Below, piece by piece: positions 25,260-35,187 of a stretch of 64,000 nucleotides of DNA (its first letter is position 1; the number at the start of each line of letters is the position of its first letter). Below the pieces are notes generated by a model. It was not told the DNA's origin. It did no database searches and saw nothing but the letters and a program-made list of their open reading frames with translations. Both the position numbers and the translations under genes were made by a program. The stretch comes from Ancrocorticia sp. (GTDB taxonomy: Bacteria > Actinomycetota > Actinomycetes > Actinomycetales > Actinomycetaceae), in the NCBI GenBank assembly GCA_022648165.1, contig JALCLX010000001.1, positions 62,001 through 126,000 of the forward strand. Reading direction: 5' to 3'.

Positions 25260-26228
25260 ATGGCCTGGCTGGTCACCGGCGGAGCCGGCTACATCGGAGC
25301 GCACGTAGTGCGTTCACTTTCTAAGGCGGGAATGGACGCCGTCGTCATTGATGATCTGTCCAGCGGACATCGCGAATTCGTTCCCGAAGGGGTGCCTTTC
25401 ATCGAAGGATCGCTGCTCGATCCCACGGCGCTGGCCGCGGCCTTCAATGCTGCGCCGATAGACGGCGTGATCCACATTGCAGGTTTTAAGTACGCCGGCG
25501 TCTCCGTGCAACGCCCGTATCACACGTACACGCAGAACGTCACCGCTATGGTGGACTTGCTGCGCATGGCTCATGACCGAGGTGTCGACAAATTTGTCTT
25601 CTCCTCCAGTGCATCGGTTTACGGAAACGTCGGCGATGGGCTAGTGACGGAAGATACGCCGAAAGCCCCCACCTCGCCATACGGCGAGACAAAGCTCATC
25701 GGCGAATGGCTCTTGGCAGATGGCGCACGTGCCCACGGGTTGCATTACACCGCCTTACGTTACTTCAATGTGGTGGGATCCGGATCAGACGACCTCTATG
25801 ACTCCAGCCCTCACAACCTGTTCCCTCTCATCTTCAAAGCGTTGGAAGAAGGCCGCACGCCAGTCATTTTCGGAGACGATTACCCCACTCCGGACGGCAC
25901 CAATGTGCGCGATTATATCCACGTGGCAGATCTCGCGGACTCACACGTCGCCGCCGCTCAAAAGCTTCTTTCGGGCGAACCACTTGCTACCGCTTACAAC
26001 TTAGGAAGCGGTGATGGAGCGTCAGTCCGCCAGATCATGGACGCCGCAGCGCGGGTAACAGGAACGGGCTTCGTTCCGCGTGTAGGCCCGCGCCGTCCGG
26101 GAGACCCCGCCCGAATCGTTGCATCCGGAGAGCTCGCAGCCCGCGACCTCGGTTGGAAAATGACCTACACGATAGACGAAATGATCGCCACTGCGTGGGC
26201 GGCGGCCCAAAAACATCCGCTCGCCTAG
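25260..26228 (+). CDS. galE: UDP-glucose 4-epimerase
   Basis: Converts UDP-galactose to UDP-glucose, closing the Leloir cycle with galK and galT. The 322-residue SDR protein begins with the NAD motif WLVTGGAGYIGAHV, has the catalytic Ser region FSSSASVYG and Tyr/Lys pair SPYGETK, and RYFNVVGSGSDDLYD followed by HVADLADSHV. The frame is open to 25086, but ATG at 25260 follows GAGAGGAACACC and begins the conserved fold. Divergent from galT; followed by a bidirectional hairpin. Confidence 0.96.
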   Translation: MAWLVTGGAGYIGAHVVRSLSKAGMDAVVIDDLSSGHREFVPEGVPFIEGSLLDPTALAAAFNAAPIDGVIHIAGFKYAGVSVQRPYHTYTQNVTAMVDLLRMAHDRGVDKFVFSSSASVYGNVGDGLVTEDTPKAPTSPYGETKLIGEWLLADGARAHGLHYTALRYFNVVGSGSDDLYDSSPHNLFPLIFKALEEGRTPVIFGDDYPTPDGTNVRDYIHVADLADSHVAAAQKLLSGEPLATAYNLGSGDGASVRQIMDAAARVTGTGFVPRVGPRRPGDPARIVASGELAARDLGWKMTYTIDEMIATAWAAAQKHPLA

Positions 26229-26249
26229 CTGCATATCATCCGCTCACCC

Positions 26250-26275
26250 GGGGCGCGCTCACACGAGCGCGCCCC
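26250..26275. terminator. Hairpin between convergent galE and the GH42 gene
   Basis: GGGGCGCGCTC-ACAC-GAGCGCGCCCC, an 11-bp perfect stem with a 4-nt loop, placed between two convergent genes and probably used from both sides. Confidence 0.8.
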
Positions 26276-26296
26276 GCTTCTCACTTACTCCCCAAT

Positions 26297-26359
26297 TCAC
26301 CTGCGATCAATCACGGCTCACCTGCGATCAATCACGGCTCACCTGCGATCGATCACGGC
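26297..26359. repeat. Three 21-bp tandem copies over the 3' end of the GH42 gene
   Basis: Three head-to-tail copies of TCACCTGCGATCRATCACGGC. The copy at 26339-26359 is the coding end of the GH42 gene (AVIDRR plus stop). The other two follow it and keep the same 7-codon period, so each carries a stop codon. Confidence 0.92.
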
Positions 26360-28513
26360 ACCCGAACGCGGTGGTAGGACCAGATGGCCCGTGGCTTCGC
26401 CGCCGCTCACCAAATCCTTTCCCATGATGCCGGCTAGCTCTGCAACACGATCAGAGTGGTTCAGCAAGAAAAGGAAGTCGCCACGCTCCTGCGCCTCTAC
26501 GCCGTCGGGCAGCCCTGCAAAGGCGGGATGCACCCGGGCATACGCCGCAAGCAACTGCCAGATCACAGCACGTGTAAAACCATCCGCATCCGTCGCCAGG
26601 TACCACGCGGCTCCCGCGCCCACCGCCCGCCGGGTGAGCGCCGGCAGACCTGCCACATCGATCGCGCCCCCTGAAGCTGCAAAAGTAGCAAATACCTCCA
26701 CGTCAGGCTGCACCATGGCAACGCGCTCCCCCCACAGTTGCCCGCGAAGGCCCGGGCGCAGAGACACTTTCGGCGAATCCACGGCCATCAGCCGATCGCG
26801 GGCCCGTTCCAGCTCATCGCGATCAATCGCGAGCGGCATGCTGTGCGCCGCACCTGGAACCTCAACCGCTCGGGAAAGCCGATTGACCAGGTTATCGCGG
26901 GCGTCGCTTTCTTCCGTGTGAACGCGCGGCACTCCCATCGGATCGTGTTCGTACACGCCCGCGGTGAGGCCGTACAAATCGGTCACACTCACTCCAAGGA
27001 GAGCTTGCAACGAGCCCAGGTAGCCGCCCTGCAGAGCCTCTAATTCTGGCGTGACCAGCCCGGTTGGAGTTACCACCAGCAGCTGCGTTCCTCTTTCCAC
27101 GGCCCGGCTGGCCCGTTGTGCGAATTCACGGTAATCGATGAGAACCCCGGGAACGATCACCACCGTATATCGGCTCAGGTCCGCATCCGTTCCTACGATG
27201 TCTGTAGTGATGCCCTGTTCCCACAGTGTGCGATGCCATTCGCGCGCCAAGCGAAAGTGAGACCAATCCTGCGGGCCCACTGCGCTCATTGTGGCCCATT
27301 CAGATTCCCAATCCAGCACGATTGCAACGTTTGCTTCTTGGGGTGCGCCAACCACCGGTCCCAGTTTCTGCAACGTGGAGCCGAGCTCCACAACCTCATG
27401 CCATGTAGCGGACTTCTTTCCCGCGTGCGGAACCATCCCCGCGTGGAACGTTTCTGAGCCCCTGATGGACTGGCGCCACTGGAATTGCAGCACCCCATCG
27501 GCACCATGTGCCAGCCGTTCTAACGACCACAGCGCGTATTGGCCAGGGCGCTTCGATGCATTGCGGGTTCTCCACTGCACCTCGGACGTTGTCTGTTCCA
27601 TCAAGAACCACGGTTTTCCACCTGCGAGCCCCCGCATCAAATCAGCCTGCCAGGCCACCTCGCACGCACTGGCGGGATCGGACGGTTCCGGGTAAGAATC
27701 GTCCGTTATAACATCCATGTAGCGCGCCCACTCACGGTAATCCAGCCAACGGAATGCGCCCATGAAGTTCGTGGTAACGGGACGATCAGAATACTTCCGT
27801 ATCTGCTCGCGCTCTCCCAATAGGCATCCAAGGATCTGGTGATTGCAAAAGCGCCGCCAATCCAGCATCTGGCCCGGGTTTGAAAAAGTGGGCATCGCCC
27901 GTGGTGGAGTGATCTGGTCTATGGTGCCGTAGCGCTGCGACCAAAAGTCCGTACCCCACACCTTATTGATGCCGTCCACGCTGCCGTGCTTTTCCAGCAG
28001 CCAGATGCGGAATTGCGCAGCACATTCCTCGCAGAAACACTCGTGAATGTGGCAACCATATTCATTGCCGATATGCCATAAAACCACGCCCGGGTGGGCG
28101 CCAAAACGCTGCGCTAATTCTCCGGCCAGTTCCGCCGCTTTTCTGCGATACAGCGGAGACGAAGGGCAGTACTGTTGGCGAGATCCAAATCCGAACCTAA
28201 TTCCTTCAGCGGTGACGGGAAGAGTTTCCGGGTGCTTCTCCGCCATCCACGCTGGTGGCGAGGCCGTACCAGTGGCAAGATCCACCATGATCCCGTTGGC
28301 GTAGAGCTTATCTATCAGTTCAGCTAGCCAATCTAATTCATAGCGCCCTTCTTCGGGCTCCATGCGCGCCCAGGAGAAAATTCCCAAGCTGACCAGGTTC
28401 ACGCCCGCCTCCCGCATAAGCCGGATGTCCTCATCAACTGTTCCCGCATCCCACTGCTCGGGATTGTAATCTCCCCCGTACACCGGCGTCTTAGGCGCGA
28501 ATGGCAGTGTCAT
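26339..28513 (-). CDS. GH42 beta-galactosidase
   Basis: Intracellular beta-galactosidase of 724 residues, no signal peptide. The GH42 fold is shown by YGGDYNPEQW (12-21), acid/base Glu151 in HIGNEYGCH, and nucleophile Glu306 in FLMEQTT. The zinc site pattern Cys116, Cys159, Cys161, Cys164 has the spacing of characterised GH42 enzymes. It is the last gene of the lactose/galacto-oligosaccharide operon, 108 bp after lacZ, and likely handles galacto-oligosaccharides or plant galactans that the GH2 enzyme cleaves poorly. Its last seven codons are tandemly repeated downstream. Confidence 0.95.
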   Translation of the reverse strand: MTLPFAPKTPVYGGDYNPEQWDAGTVDEDIRLMREAGVNLVSLGIFSWARMEPEEGRYELDWLAELIDKLYANGIMVDLATGTASPPAWMAEKHPETLPVTAEGIRFGFGSRQQYCPSSPLYRRKAAELAGELAQRFGAHPGVVLWHIGNEYGCHIHECFCEECAAQFRIWLLEKHGSVDGINKVWGTDFWSQRYGTIDQITPPRAMPTFSNPGQMLDWRRFCNHQILGCLLGEREQIRKYSDRPVTTNFMGAFRWLDYREWARYMDVITDDSYPEPSDPASACEVAWQADLMRGLAGGKPWFLMEQTTSEVQWRTRNASKRPGQYALWSLERLAHGADGVLQFQWRQSIRGSETFHAGMVPHAGKKSATWHEVVELGSTLQKLGPVVGAPQEANVAIVLDWESEWATMSAVGPQDWSHFRLAREWHRTLWEQGITTDIVGTDADLSRYTVVIVPGVLIDYREFAQRASRAVERGTQLLVVTPTGLVTPELEALQGGYLGSLQALLGVSVTDLYGLTAGVYEHDPMGVPRVHTEESDARDNLVNRLSRAVEVPGAAHSMPLAIDRDELERARDRLMAVDSPKVSLRPGLRGQLWGERVAMVQPDVEVFATFAASGGAIDVAGLPALTRRAVGAGAAWYLATDADGFTRAVIWQLLAAYARVHPAFAGLPDGVEAQERGDFLFLLNHSDRVAELAGIMGKDLVSGGEATGHLVLPPRSGAVIDRR

Positions 28514-28523
28514 CGTTGTCCTT

Positions 28524-28567
28524 CCTTCTGAAGTCTGTCCATAGCTTTCTTCTGAAGTCTGTCCATA
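28524..28567. repeat. Direct repeat between lacZ and the GH42 gene
   Basis: TCTGAAGTCTGTCCATA occurs twice, 25 bp apart, in the intergenic gap immediately upstream of the GH42 start. On the minus strand the first copy partly overlaps the GH42 ribosome-site region (GAAGGAAGG). Confidence 0.75.
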
Positions 28568-28621
28568 ATTTTGTGAGCGGGTACATCGCGCCGCGATGGC
28601 CGAACTCTCTTTGCCGTTGCA

Positions 28622-31600
28622 TCACACTATCCCACGGAAACCAAACGTGAAGTTGAGTTCCTCTCCTGCAGGCAAGCGATATTCGGGATGCGTCATAGCT
28701 CCCCATGAATCGTCGCCACCCACCCCGCGGCGCATGAGCGCCGGGCGCAGTACCGTGTGCAGGATAGGTGGCAATTCATTCGGGTGGGCTGCGTTTTGGA
28801 TTTCGAATGGTGTCCACGGCAGCGCAGAGAACTCCATACCATTCGGCGCTCCCGCCGCGTCAAAACGCAAGCCTGCGCCGGAATCGTCAATGACTTCTGC
28901 CCATCGAACGCCCGTATGGTTCCCCGCTTCCTGTGGGCGCAGGTAGGCGGTGAGCTGGTCTGCCACTGCAGCACTGTACACACCCAGTCGCGCGCCATTT
29001 CGGCGATCAACGTAGCATTCGTCCGGTCCTTCGCCATAGAAACGAAGGTGAGATAGTTCCGCATCCGTTATAAACGTCATGCCGAATTCCGGAGGATCAG
29101 TAAGTCCCTGGCCTGGGCGCAGTGTGGCAGTCACGGTGACGTGTCCGTCCCCTGCTACCGCATACGCGACGTCGCATTCACTGGGCGGGACCGTCGGAAG
29201 TTCGTAAGTGTAAGTGACGACGACGTCGCCACCGGTAACGTCCACGCGGGGTTCGTTAAGTCCTTTTCTGGCCACGGGGTAGCTACTTGCAGCCAGCCAC
29301 GCCACATCGTGTGAAGGTCCACCCCAGCCGCGTTCATTGGACGTCGGGGCGTGCCAAAAGTTCGGCACCGGCATTGCAGCAAGCAGCTGCCTTCCGCCAC
29401 TGCGATCGGTACCATACTGGTAGGACTGCAGGCCCCCCACAAGCCGTGAAAAGATCGCAGAAAAATGCCGGCCTTTTACTCCTATCGTGTGTATCCCGTG
29501 AACCACTATGGGGGCCTCATTTCCCACCTTTATGGTAGGAAGAAGCCGCGCCTCAACCGGTGCCTGGCGGAATACTTGCTGTTCCCACGCAACTTCGTGA
29601 CCGGCGCACGCCCAGGGCTGGTCGGAGCGCAGCCGGAACGAAAGATCCACCGTGTATTCACCCGGCTCGCTCGGCAGGCGAAGAGGATTCTCATATATGC
29701 GTGACTCCCCTGGGGCCACATCCGTTTCCAATTCGAGGCGCGCGATCTCATTGCCTTCACGGCGCAGAATCACGATGCACTGAAACTGTGAGGATCGCGT
29801 GAACAGATAGCTGTTCGTCACCTCAATTATGGTGTTCGTAATTGTGGCATTCAGGCCTTGGTAGAGGTATCGCACTTCCTGTATGCGTGGCGTGGGCGTG
29901 TGATCCGCAAAAAAGATGCCGTTTCCACTGAACTCGCCATCGTGCGGAGCCTCACCGGAGTCTCCTCCGTATCCAAAGAATGAACGCCCGTACCTATCTT
30001 TCATCGCGATTACCTGATCGGCGAAATCCCAGATGAAGCCACCCTGAAACAACTCCTCGCGGCGGGCGAGATCGCGGTACTTGTCCACTGCGCCGAAGGA
30101 ATTCCCCATCGCGTGCGCATATTCGCACAGAATGAAGGGCTTCTCACGATGGGTGCGTAAGAATTCTTCGATCTCGGCCGCCGGAGTGTACATCTGGCTC
30201 ACAACATCGGTGGTCTCTGGGTATCGCGGATCCCATGTGACGCCTTCGTAATGGACCGGACGATCGTCCACCTTCTTGAAGTATCGGGAAACCTCGCGGA
30301 TGTCTGTGCCGCCAAACGATTCATTGCCACACGACCACATCACCACGCACGGATGATTCTTGTCGCGCTGGACCATGCTCGCGGCCCGATCGAGCAGCAG
30401 TGGCAGCCATTCCTGCCGATCACCAGGAACGGCTTCTTCCACCGGCACTGCCCCTGCCCTAATAGGATCCCACAGGCCGTGCGATTCCAGGTTCATCTCA
30501 TCAATTACGTAAAGCCCGTACTCATCACACAGTTCGTAAAAGTATGAATTGTTCGGATAATGGCTGGTACGCACCGCATTGACGCCGATCGCCTTCAGCG
30601 CCTTGATATCGGATTCGACCTCCTCGCGCGTCATGGCGCGCCCATGGAGGCCGAATTCATGGCGATTGACGCCCTTGAAGACGATCCTCTTGCCATTGAT
30701 GCGAAGAAGACCATCCTCAACACCAAATCGCCGTACCCCTACCGTGAGCGGAATGTATTCGGTGCGCCTACCGGCGCCGTCGTACACGTCCACCGAAACG
30801 TGGTACAGGTATGGATCCTCCGCACTCCAGAGGTGAGGTTCACGTAAATCCAAAACAAATGTTTCCGGGTCAATCTCCTCAAAATCGACCACGCCGCGCA
30901 GGCTGACGCGCACCGAACCGCAACCCGTAACCTGAGTGCGAACGGTGAGCCGCGCACTTTCGCCGTCCCCGTGCACGTCCGTGCGCACGCGGATATCGTC
31001 CACATGTACAGCCGGCCGGCGATACAAAGTAACGTCGCGAAATAGGCCCGAGAATCGGAAGAAATCCTGGTCTTCCAGCCAGGATCCGGCACACCAGTGG
31101 AACACGCGCGCCACAATCGTATTTGTACCTACACGTACAGTGCCCGTTATATCGAATTCGGAAGGAGTGAATGAATCGCTCGCATATCCAATGTATGTGC
31201 CGTTCACCCACAGTGCGACTGCCGATTCCGCACCTTTGAAGCACAACGCCAGCCGTTCACCGGCGGCAAGCGGCTCTTCAAGTTCAAAGGTCTTGGCGTA
31301 GGTTCCTACCGGGTTAAATTCGGTAGGAACCTCGCCCGGCACGATCTCTTCGTGCCCGTCCCACGGGTATTGCGTGTTCACGTACTGTGGCCGGCCATAT
31401 CCTTGGAGCTGTATATGGCCGGGAACACGGATCGTGTCCCATTCGCTGAAATCGAATCCTGGATCGGTACAATGTGCGATCACCTGGCTGGGGTTCTTTG
31501 CATAATGAAAAGCCCATGGCCCATTGAGTGAGTACTCAAAACTTGAATCACCGTGTTGTGCCTCGCTTTCCGAAGCGAACCATCGGTGATCCGAATGGGC

Positions 31601-31660
31601 TACCATACGGTTCTCAGCAAAGTACAAGGGATCGGCAATACGCGCGGGATCAAAGGTCAC
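28622..31660 (-). CDS. lacZ: GH2 beta-galactosidase (LacZ type)
   Basis: Hydrolyses lactose to glucose and galactose in the cytosol. The 1012-residue protein has the jelly-roll N-domain (WDTIRVPGHIQLQGYGRPQY), TIM-barrel catalytic part with acid/base Glu in VVMWSCGNESFGG and nucleophile Glu in FILCEYAHAMGNS, and the C-terminal beta-gal small chain domain ending FTFGFRGIV. Length is that of E. coli LacZ. Its ATG overlaps the upstream permease stop by 4 bp, so import and hydrolysis are co-expressed. The galactose released feeds galKTE nearby. Confidence 0.97.
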   Translation of the reverse strand: MTFDPARIADPLYFAENRMVAHSDHRWFASESEAQHGDSSFEYSLNGPWAFHYAKNPSQVIAHCTDPGFDFSEWDTIRVPGHIQLQGYGRPQYVNTQYPWDGHEEIVPGEVPTEFNPVGTYAKTFELEEPLAAGERLALCFKGAESAVALWVNGTYIGYASDSFTPSEFDITGTVRVGTNTIVARVFHWCAGSWLEDQDFFRFSGLFRDVTLYRRPAVHVDDIRVRTDVHGDGESARLTVRTQVTGCGSVRVSLRGVVDFEEIDPETFVLDLREPHLWSAEDPYLYHVSVDVYDGAGRRTEYIPLTVGVRRFGVEDGLLRINGKRIVFKGVNRHEFGLHGRAMTREEVESDIKALKAIGVNAVRTSHYPNNSYFYELCDEYGLYVIDEMNLESHGLWDPIRAGAVPVEEAVPGDRQEWLPLLLDRAASMVQRDKNHPCVVMWSCGNESFGGTDIREVSRYFKKVDDRPVHYEGVTWDPRYPETTDVVSQMYTPAAEIEEFLRTHREKPFILCEYAHAMGNSFGAVDKYRDLARREELFQGGFIWDFADQVIAMKDRYGRSFFGYGGDSGEAPHDGEFSGNGIFFADHTPTPRIQEVRYLYQGLNATITNTIIEVTNSYLFTRSSQFQCIVILRREGNEIARLELETDVAPGESRIYENPLRLPSEPGEYTVDLSFRLRSDQPWACAGHEVAWEQQVFRQAPVEARLLPTIKVGNEAPIVVHGIHTIGVKGRHFSAIFSRLVGGLQSYQYGTDRSGGRQLLAAMPVPNFWHAPTSNERGWGGPSHDVAWLAASSYPVARKGLNEPRVDVTGGDVVVTYTYELPTVPPSECDVAYAVAGDGHVTVTATLRPGQGLTDPPEFGMTFITDAELSHLRFYGEGPDECYVDRRNGARLGVYSAAVADQLTAYLRPQEAGNHTGVRWAEVIDDSGAGLRFDAAGAPNGMEFSALPWTPFEIQNAAHPNELPPILHTVLRPALMRRGVGGDDSWGAMTHPEYRLPAGEELNFTFGFRGIV

Positions 31661-32469
31661 TTAATTGCTCCTGTCATGCCCTCAGCAAAAGCGCGCTGCA
31701 GTGCAAGGAAGATGATCATCGCAGGCAATGACGCGATCAGCACGGCCAACATCAGCGCGCCATAATCCGTCACATAACCGGCAACGAGATTCGATATCAG
31801 CATGGGCATGGTCTGATACGCACTGTCCACCAGGATGACCTTCGGCCACAAGAAGTTGTTCCACGCGGTCATGAACGTGATCACCGCAGCGGCAGCATAC
31901 GTGGACTTCATCGTTGGCATGTAGATCCGGAAGAAAATGCTGACTTCGCGAAGGCCATCCAGCCGCGCCGCCTCCAGTATTTCGTATGGGAAATTGCGCG
32001 AAGATTGCCGGAACAACAAAATCAAGAATGGCGTGGAGACCGCGGGGAGGATAACCGCCCACGTGGAGTTGATCATGCCCACTTCCCCGAACATCTGGAA
32101 CAACGGGATCATGGTGGCGGCAAACGGAATCATCATCGCCAGCAGCAGGATGTTCATAAGTTTGTCCTTGCCACGCGTATGGAAGATTTCGAAACCGTAG
32201 CCGGCGATGGAACAGACAAGCAACGCCAGCACAGTAGTTGCCACAGCGTTCACCGTGGAATGATAGAGCGCCGAACCAATGTCCTGATTCGCCATCAGGT
32301 TTTTCCAGTTCTCAAGAAAATACGTTCCAGGTATCAACCGCGAACCAAGAACATCCTGGCTCTTGTTCGTGGCCGAGATCAGCATGAAGTAGAGAGGGAA
32401 GAACGAAAGAATTGCGGAGATCGAAAGGAACAGGTACATCGGTACCCGGCGCCACGTTCGCTTAGTCAC
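31657..32469 (-). CDS. Sugar ABC transporter permease, MalG/LacG type
   Basis: CUT1 inner permease of about 270 residues with six membrane segments and the EAA loop EILEAARLDGLREVSIFFRI, ending EGMTGAIK. The start is taken as GTG at 32469, 9 nt after AAGGTGG; GTG at 32478 has no room for a ribosome site. It overlaps lacZ by 4 bp downstream and the partner permease upstream. Imports lactose or galacto-oligosaccharides with the neighbouring lipoprotein; the MsiK-like ATPase is not in the operon, as is usual for actinobacteria. Confidence 0.93.
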   Translation of the reverse strand: MTKRTWRRVPMYLFLSISAILSFFPLYFMLISATNKSQDVLGSRLIPGTYFLENWKNLMANQDIGSALYHSTVNAVATTVLALLVCSIAGYGFEIFHTRGKDKLMNILLLAMMIPFAATMIPLFQMFGEVGMINSTWAVILPAVSTPFLILLFRQSSRNFPYEILEAARLDGLREVSIFFRIYMPTMKSTYAAAAVITFMTAWNNFLWPKVILVDSAYQTMPMLISNLVAGYVTDYGALMLAVLIASLPAMIIFLALQRAFAEGMTGAIK

Positions 32470-33421
32470 GCTTGTCACCCACCTTCATTTGGATAAGGGC
32501 CAAGATGGCCACGAGGATCAAAATGACGTAAGAAAGCGCGGCCGCATATCCGAAGTTCGGGTTCTTCTGGAATGAAACCTCGTACAGGTAGTGGGACATC
32601 GTCATCGACTGGTGCGCTGGCCCACCTTGGGTCAAGTTCCACGACTCATCGAAGAGCTGCAATGTTCCGTTTGTCGACATGATTGCCGTCAACAAAATCA
32701 TGGGTTTCAACTGAGGCACGGTCACATACCAGAAGGTCTGGATCGAGTTCGCGCCATCGATCTTGGCCGCTTCGAGCGACGAATATTCAATATTCTGCAG
32801 AGCCGCCAGGTAAAAGATCATGTTGTAGCCAGTCCAGCGCCAGATCAGACCGATAATGATGACAAACCTGGCGGTATTCGGTTGGCCAAGCCAATTGATG
32901 GGATCATCCAAGATACCTACCGCTTGCAGGATGTCGTTGATGAAACCATCCTTCGCGAACAAGGTTCGGAACACCAGCGAGTAAGAAACAAGCGATACAG
33001 CCGCCGGAAGAAAGATGATTGTGCGCCAAAACGCTTTGAACCTCAGATCGCGCTTGTTCAGGATGTTTGCCAGAATCAGCGCCAATACAAGCATGATGGG
33101 AACCTGGATAATCAGGTATAAGAAAGTATTTTTCAACGTCAGTATGAAGATCTGGTCGTTGAATAGGCGCTGGTAGTTGTACCACAACGGCTCCGCGAAC
33201 TTCATGTTGGCACCACGCCCCGTCTGTAAAGACAGGATGAAGGCTTTGACCATGGGATAGAAGTTCATCAGGAAGATGAGGAACGACGCCGGAATGAGGA
33301 ACGACCAGCCGGTGAGGTTGCGTTTCTGCGCAACAGTCAACCCGCGACGATGTTCCCTCCCCTTCTGGCTTTTCTTTTCAGCCTTCCGGGTACCCGGGGC
33401 TTTGGGGACAGAAATAGACAC
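32462..33421 (-). CDS. Sugar ABC transporter permease, MalF/LacF type
   Basis: CUT1 permease, 319 residues, with a basic N-terminal tail (about 1-35), six or more membrane segments and the EAA loop YSSLEAAKIDGANSIQTFW. The frame is open to 33544, but that start lies inside the hairpin that follows the binding-protein gene; GTG at 33421, preceded by AGGTTGGTAAG, is preferred. Partner of the permease encoded next. Confidence 0.92.
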   Translation of the reverse strand: MSISVPKAPGTRKAEKKSQKGREHRRGLTVAQKRNLTGWSFLIPASFLIFLMNFYPMVKAFILSLQTGRGANMKFAEPLWYNYQRLFNDQIFILTLKNTFLYLIIQVPIMLVLALILANILNKRDLRFKAFWRTIIFLPAAVSLVSYSLVFRTLFAKDGFINDILQAVGILDDPINWLGQPNTARFVIIIGLIWRWTGYNMIFYLAALQNIEYSSLEAAKIDGANSIQTFWYVTVPQLKPMILLTAIMSTNGTLQLFDESWNLTQGGPAHQSMTMSHYLYEVSFQKNPNFGYAAALSYVILILVAILALIQMKVGDKRD

Positions 33422-33510
33422 GAATCTTACCAACCTGTTCTTGTCTATGGAAGAGAAATGTACGGACAACCCATACCCTGGTTGGACCGTGCGGGAAATA
33501 AGGTGAGTGC

Positions 33511-33545
33511 AGTGCCGGGGAGGAGATGCGCTCCTCCCCGGCACT
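33511..33545 (-). terminator. Intra-operon hairpin between binding protein and permease
   Basis: A perfect 15-bp stem (AGTGCCGGGGAGGAG with its complement) and 5-nt loop, placed 8 bp after the lipoprotein stop. It likely attenuates downstream transcription or stabilises the lipoprotein mRNA. Confidence 0.8.
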
Positions 33546-33552
33546 ACTGGGT

Positions 33553-34872
33553 TTATTGCATTGCGAATTCGACGTTCTCTTGTGCCTGCTTCAAGGAATC
33601 ATCCATATCCGATCCTGCAATGATTTCCTGAATGGCTGACGATACTGCGTCGCGAGCTTCGTAGTAGTACGCACCAGTGTTGTTCGACGGCACCTTCGAA
33701 CCGTATTCCACAATCATCTGGAAGATCTTTTGGCCTCCAAAGAACTCAGATGGCTCGGAGTAGACGTCAGATTGGCCCGCAGGAGTCCAGTTCGCGATAG
33801 CGCCCGTAGTTGGCAGAATCGTGTCATAGAGTTCGGTTGAACCAGCGAAAGTCTTTGCCAAGAAGTCGGACGCCAGATCGTAATTCGCATTAGAACTGAT
33901 GGCCCATGACGAACCGCCGTTAGCCGAGTAGTTCGTAGCACCGTCTACGCCATCGAGCTTCGGAAGATTTGTGATGTTCCACTTGCCAGATTGATCATCT
34001 GCAGTCTGGATCGATGCGATGATCCACGCGCCGTTGATGGTACCTGCTACCTGAGAGTTCACCAACGTATTCACGTATTCATCCCACGAATTGACCTCGA
34101 GGAACACGCCAGCATCCACCAGCTCCTTGTACATGTTGATCGACGCTTCAAGCGCTGTGTTGTCAACAATGGTGGGGTTGCCGTCGTCGTCGAACAGCGA
34201 CGCTCCTGCAGACTGCAACATCATCATGATTGTGTCAGACGATCCAGCCTGGCCGGAAAGCAACGGCATGCCGGTCTTCTCTTTGACTTGCTTGCCCAGC
34301 TCCAGGAACTTATCCCACGTGATGTCAGTGAAGTCGTCAACTGTGAGCCCAGCTTGCTCCAGGACGTCTGTACGCAACGCCGTGATTGCGGTGCCTTGAT
34401 CGAATGGCACGCCATACTGTTTGCCATCCACCGTGCAATACGCTTTCACGGAATCCGGGAACTCGGAGAAATCGACCGAGGAATCAGAGTAATCCGAGAA
34501 AAGTTCAGGATAATTGATAACGTTCTTTTGGCAGGCATTGTTCTGGATGAGGAAGATATCCGGAAGCTCCGAAGTCTGCTGGGATTGCGCCAATGTGGTG
34601 AGCTTGGTCTGCAGGTCATCCCATGGCGTTTCTACGATATTCAAAGAGAAATCGGGATGATCCTCCTGGTAGATCTTCTCCGCTTCCTTCATGGCTGCAA
34701 TATTGAAATTCGGGTCCCACGCCCAAACTGTCAGCGAGTCGCTAGAACCCGATCCTCCCGCGCTTGCACTCGCCTCGCTCGTGCTGCCACTACCACCGCA
34801 AGCGGCGAGCGCAAGGCTGAGCGGCAACATTACCGCTGCAGCCAGCGTACCTAACTTCCTTGTTCTTTTCAT
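33553..34872 (-). CDS. Lactose/galacto-oligosaccharide-binding lipoprotein (ABC transporter)
   Basis: 439-residue type-I CUT1 binding protein. Signal peptide MKRTRKLGTLAAAVMLPLSL then ALAAC, lipid-modified Cys25, followed by a Ser/Gly linker. The mature part carries LTVWAWDPNFNIAAMKEAEK, GVPFDQGTAITALRTDVLEQ and AGTINGAWIIAS, typical of this family. First gene of the lac operon; ribosome site AGAAGGAT. The 5' untranslated region is long (operator-like site 200 bp upstream). The ligand is inferred from the two beta-galactosidases in the operon. Confidence 0.92.
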   Translation of the reverse strand: MKRTRKLGTLAAAVMLPLSLALAACGGSGSTSEASASAGGSGSSDSLTVWAWDPNFNIAAMKEAEKIYQEDHPDFSLNIVETPWDDLQTKLTTLAQSQQTSELPDIFLIQNNACQKNVINYPELFSDYSDSSVDFSEFPDSVKAYCTVDGKQYGVPFDQGTAITALRTDVLEQAGLTVDDFTDITWDKFLELGKQVKEKTGMPLLSGQAGSSDTIMMMLQSAGASLFDDDGNPTIVDNTALEASINMYKELVDAGVFLEVNSWDEYVNTLVNSQVAGTINGAWIIASIQTADDQSGKWNITNLPKLDGVDGATNYSANGGSSWAISSNANYDLASDFLAKTFAGSTELYDTILPTTGAIANWTPAGQSDVYSEPSEFFGGQKIFQMIVEYGSKVPSNNTGAYYYEARDAVSSAIQEIIAGSDMDDSLKQAQENVEFAMQ

Positions 34873-35075
34873 GAGATGGTGATCCTTCTGTTGTGTGCCG
34901 ATCTCGGGTCGGCTCTTCCCGTGGGCTCAGCGTCTCCTGATAACGCTCCCAGCCTCTCACTGCCCACGCTGTGTGGCGCGTCAGCTACCAGGAATCGCAG
35001 ATGTCACGTACCGCTCGACTCCAGTTCACAGTGGTTAATGATCATCGGCGCTCCTCGTTGAGCTGGATTCCCAAA

Positions 35076-35089
35076 TGTTTACGTTACCA
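35076..35089. promoter_or_regulatory. LacI-type operator candidate, lac operon
   Basis: TGTTTACGTTACCA, an ACGT-centred near-palindrome in the 363-bp divergent region between the lipoprotein and lacI genes. The gap 34873-35235 holds no gene; an AT-rich stretch at 35117-35145 probably belongs to a promoter. Confidence 0.6.
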
Positions 35090-35187
35090 ACAATAACAGC
35101 ATTTTCCGAAAATCTCGCTTATTCGTTTATATATTTTCTATAACGCACGCACCGAATACGGATTTGAACCCTTATTGACGGAATTCC

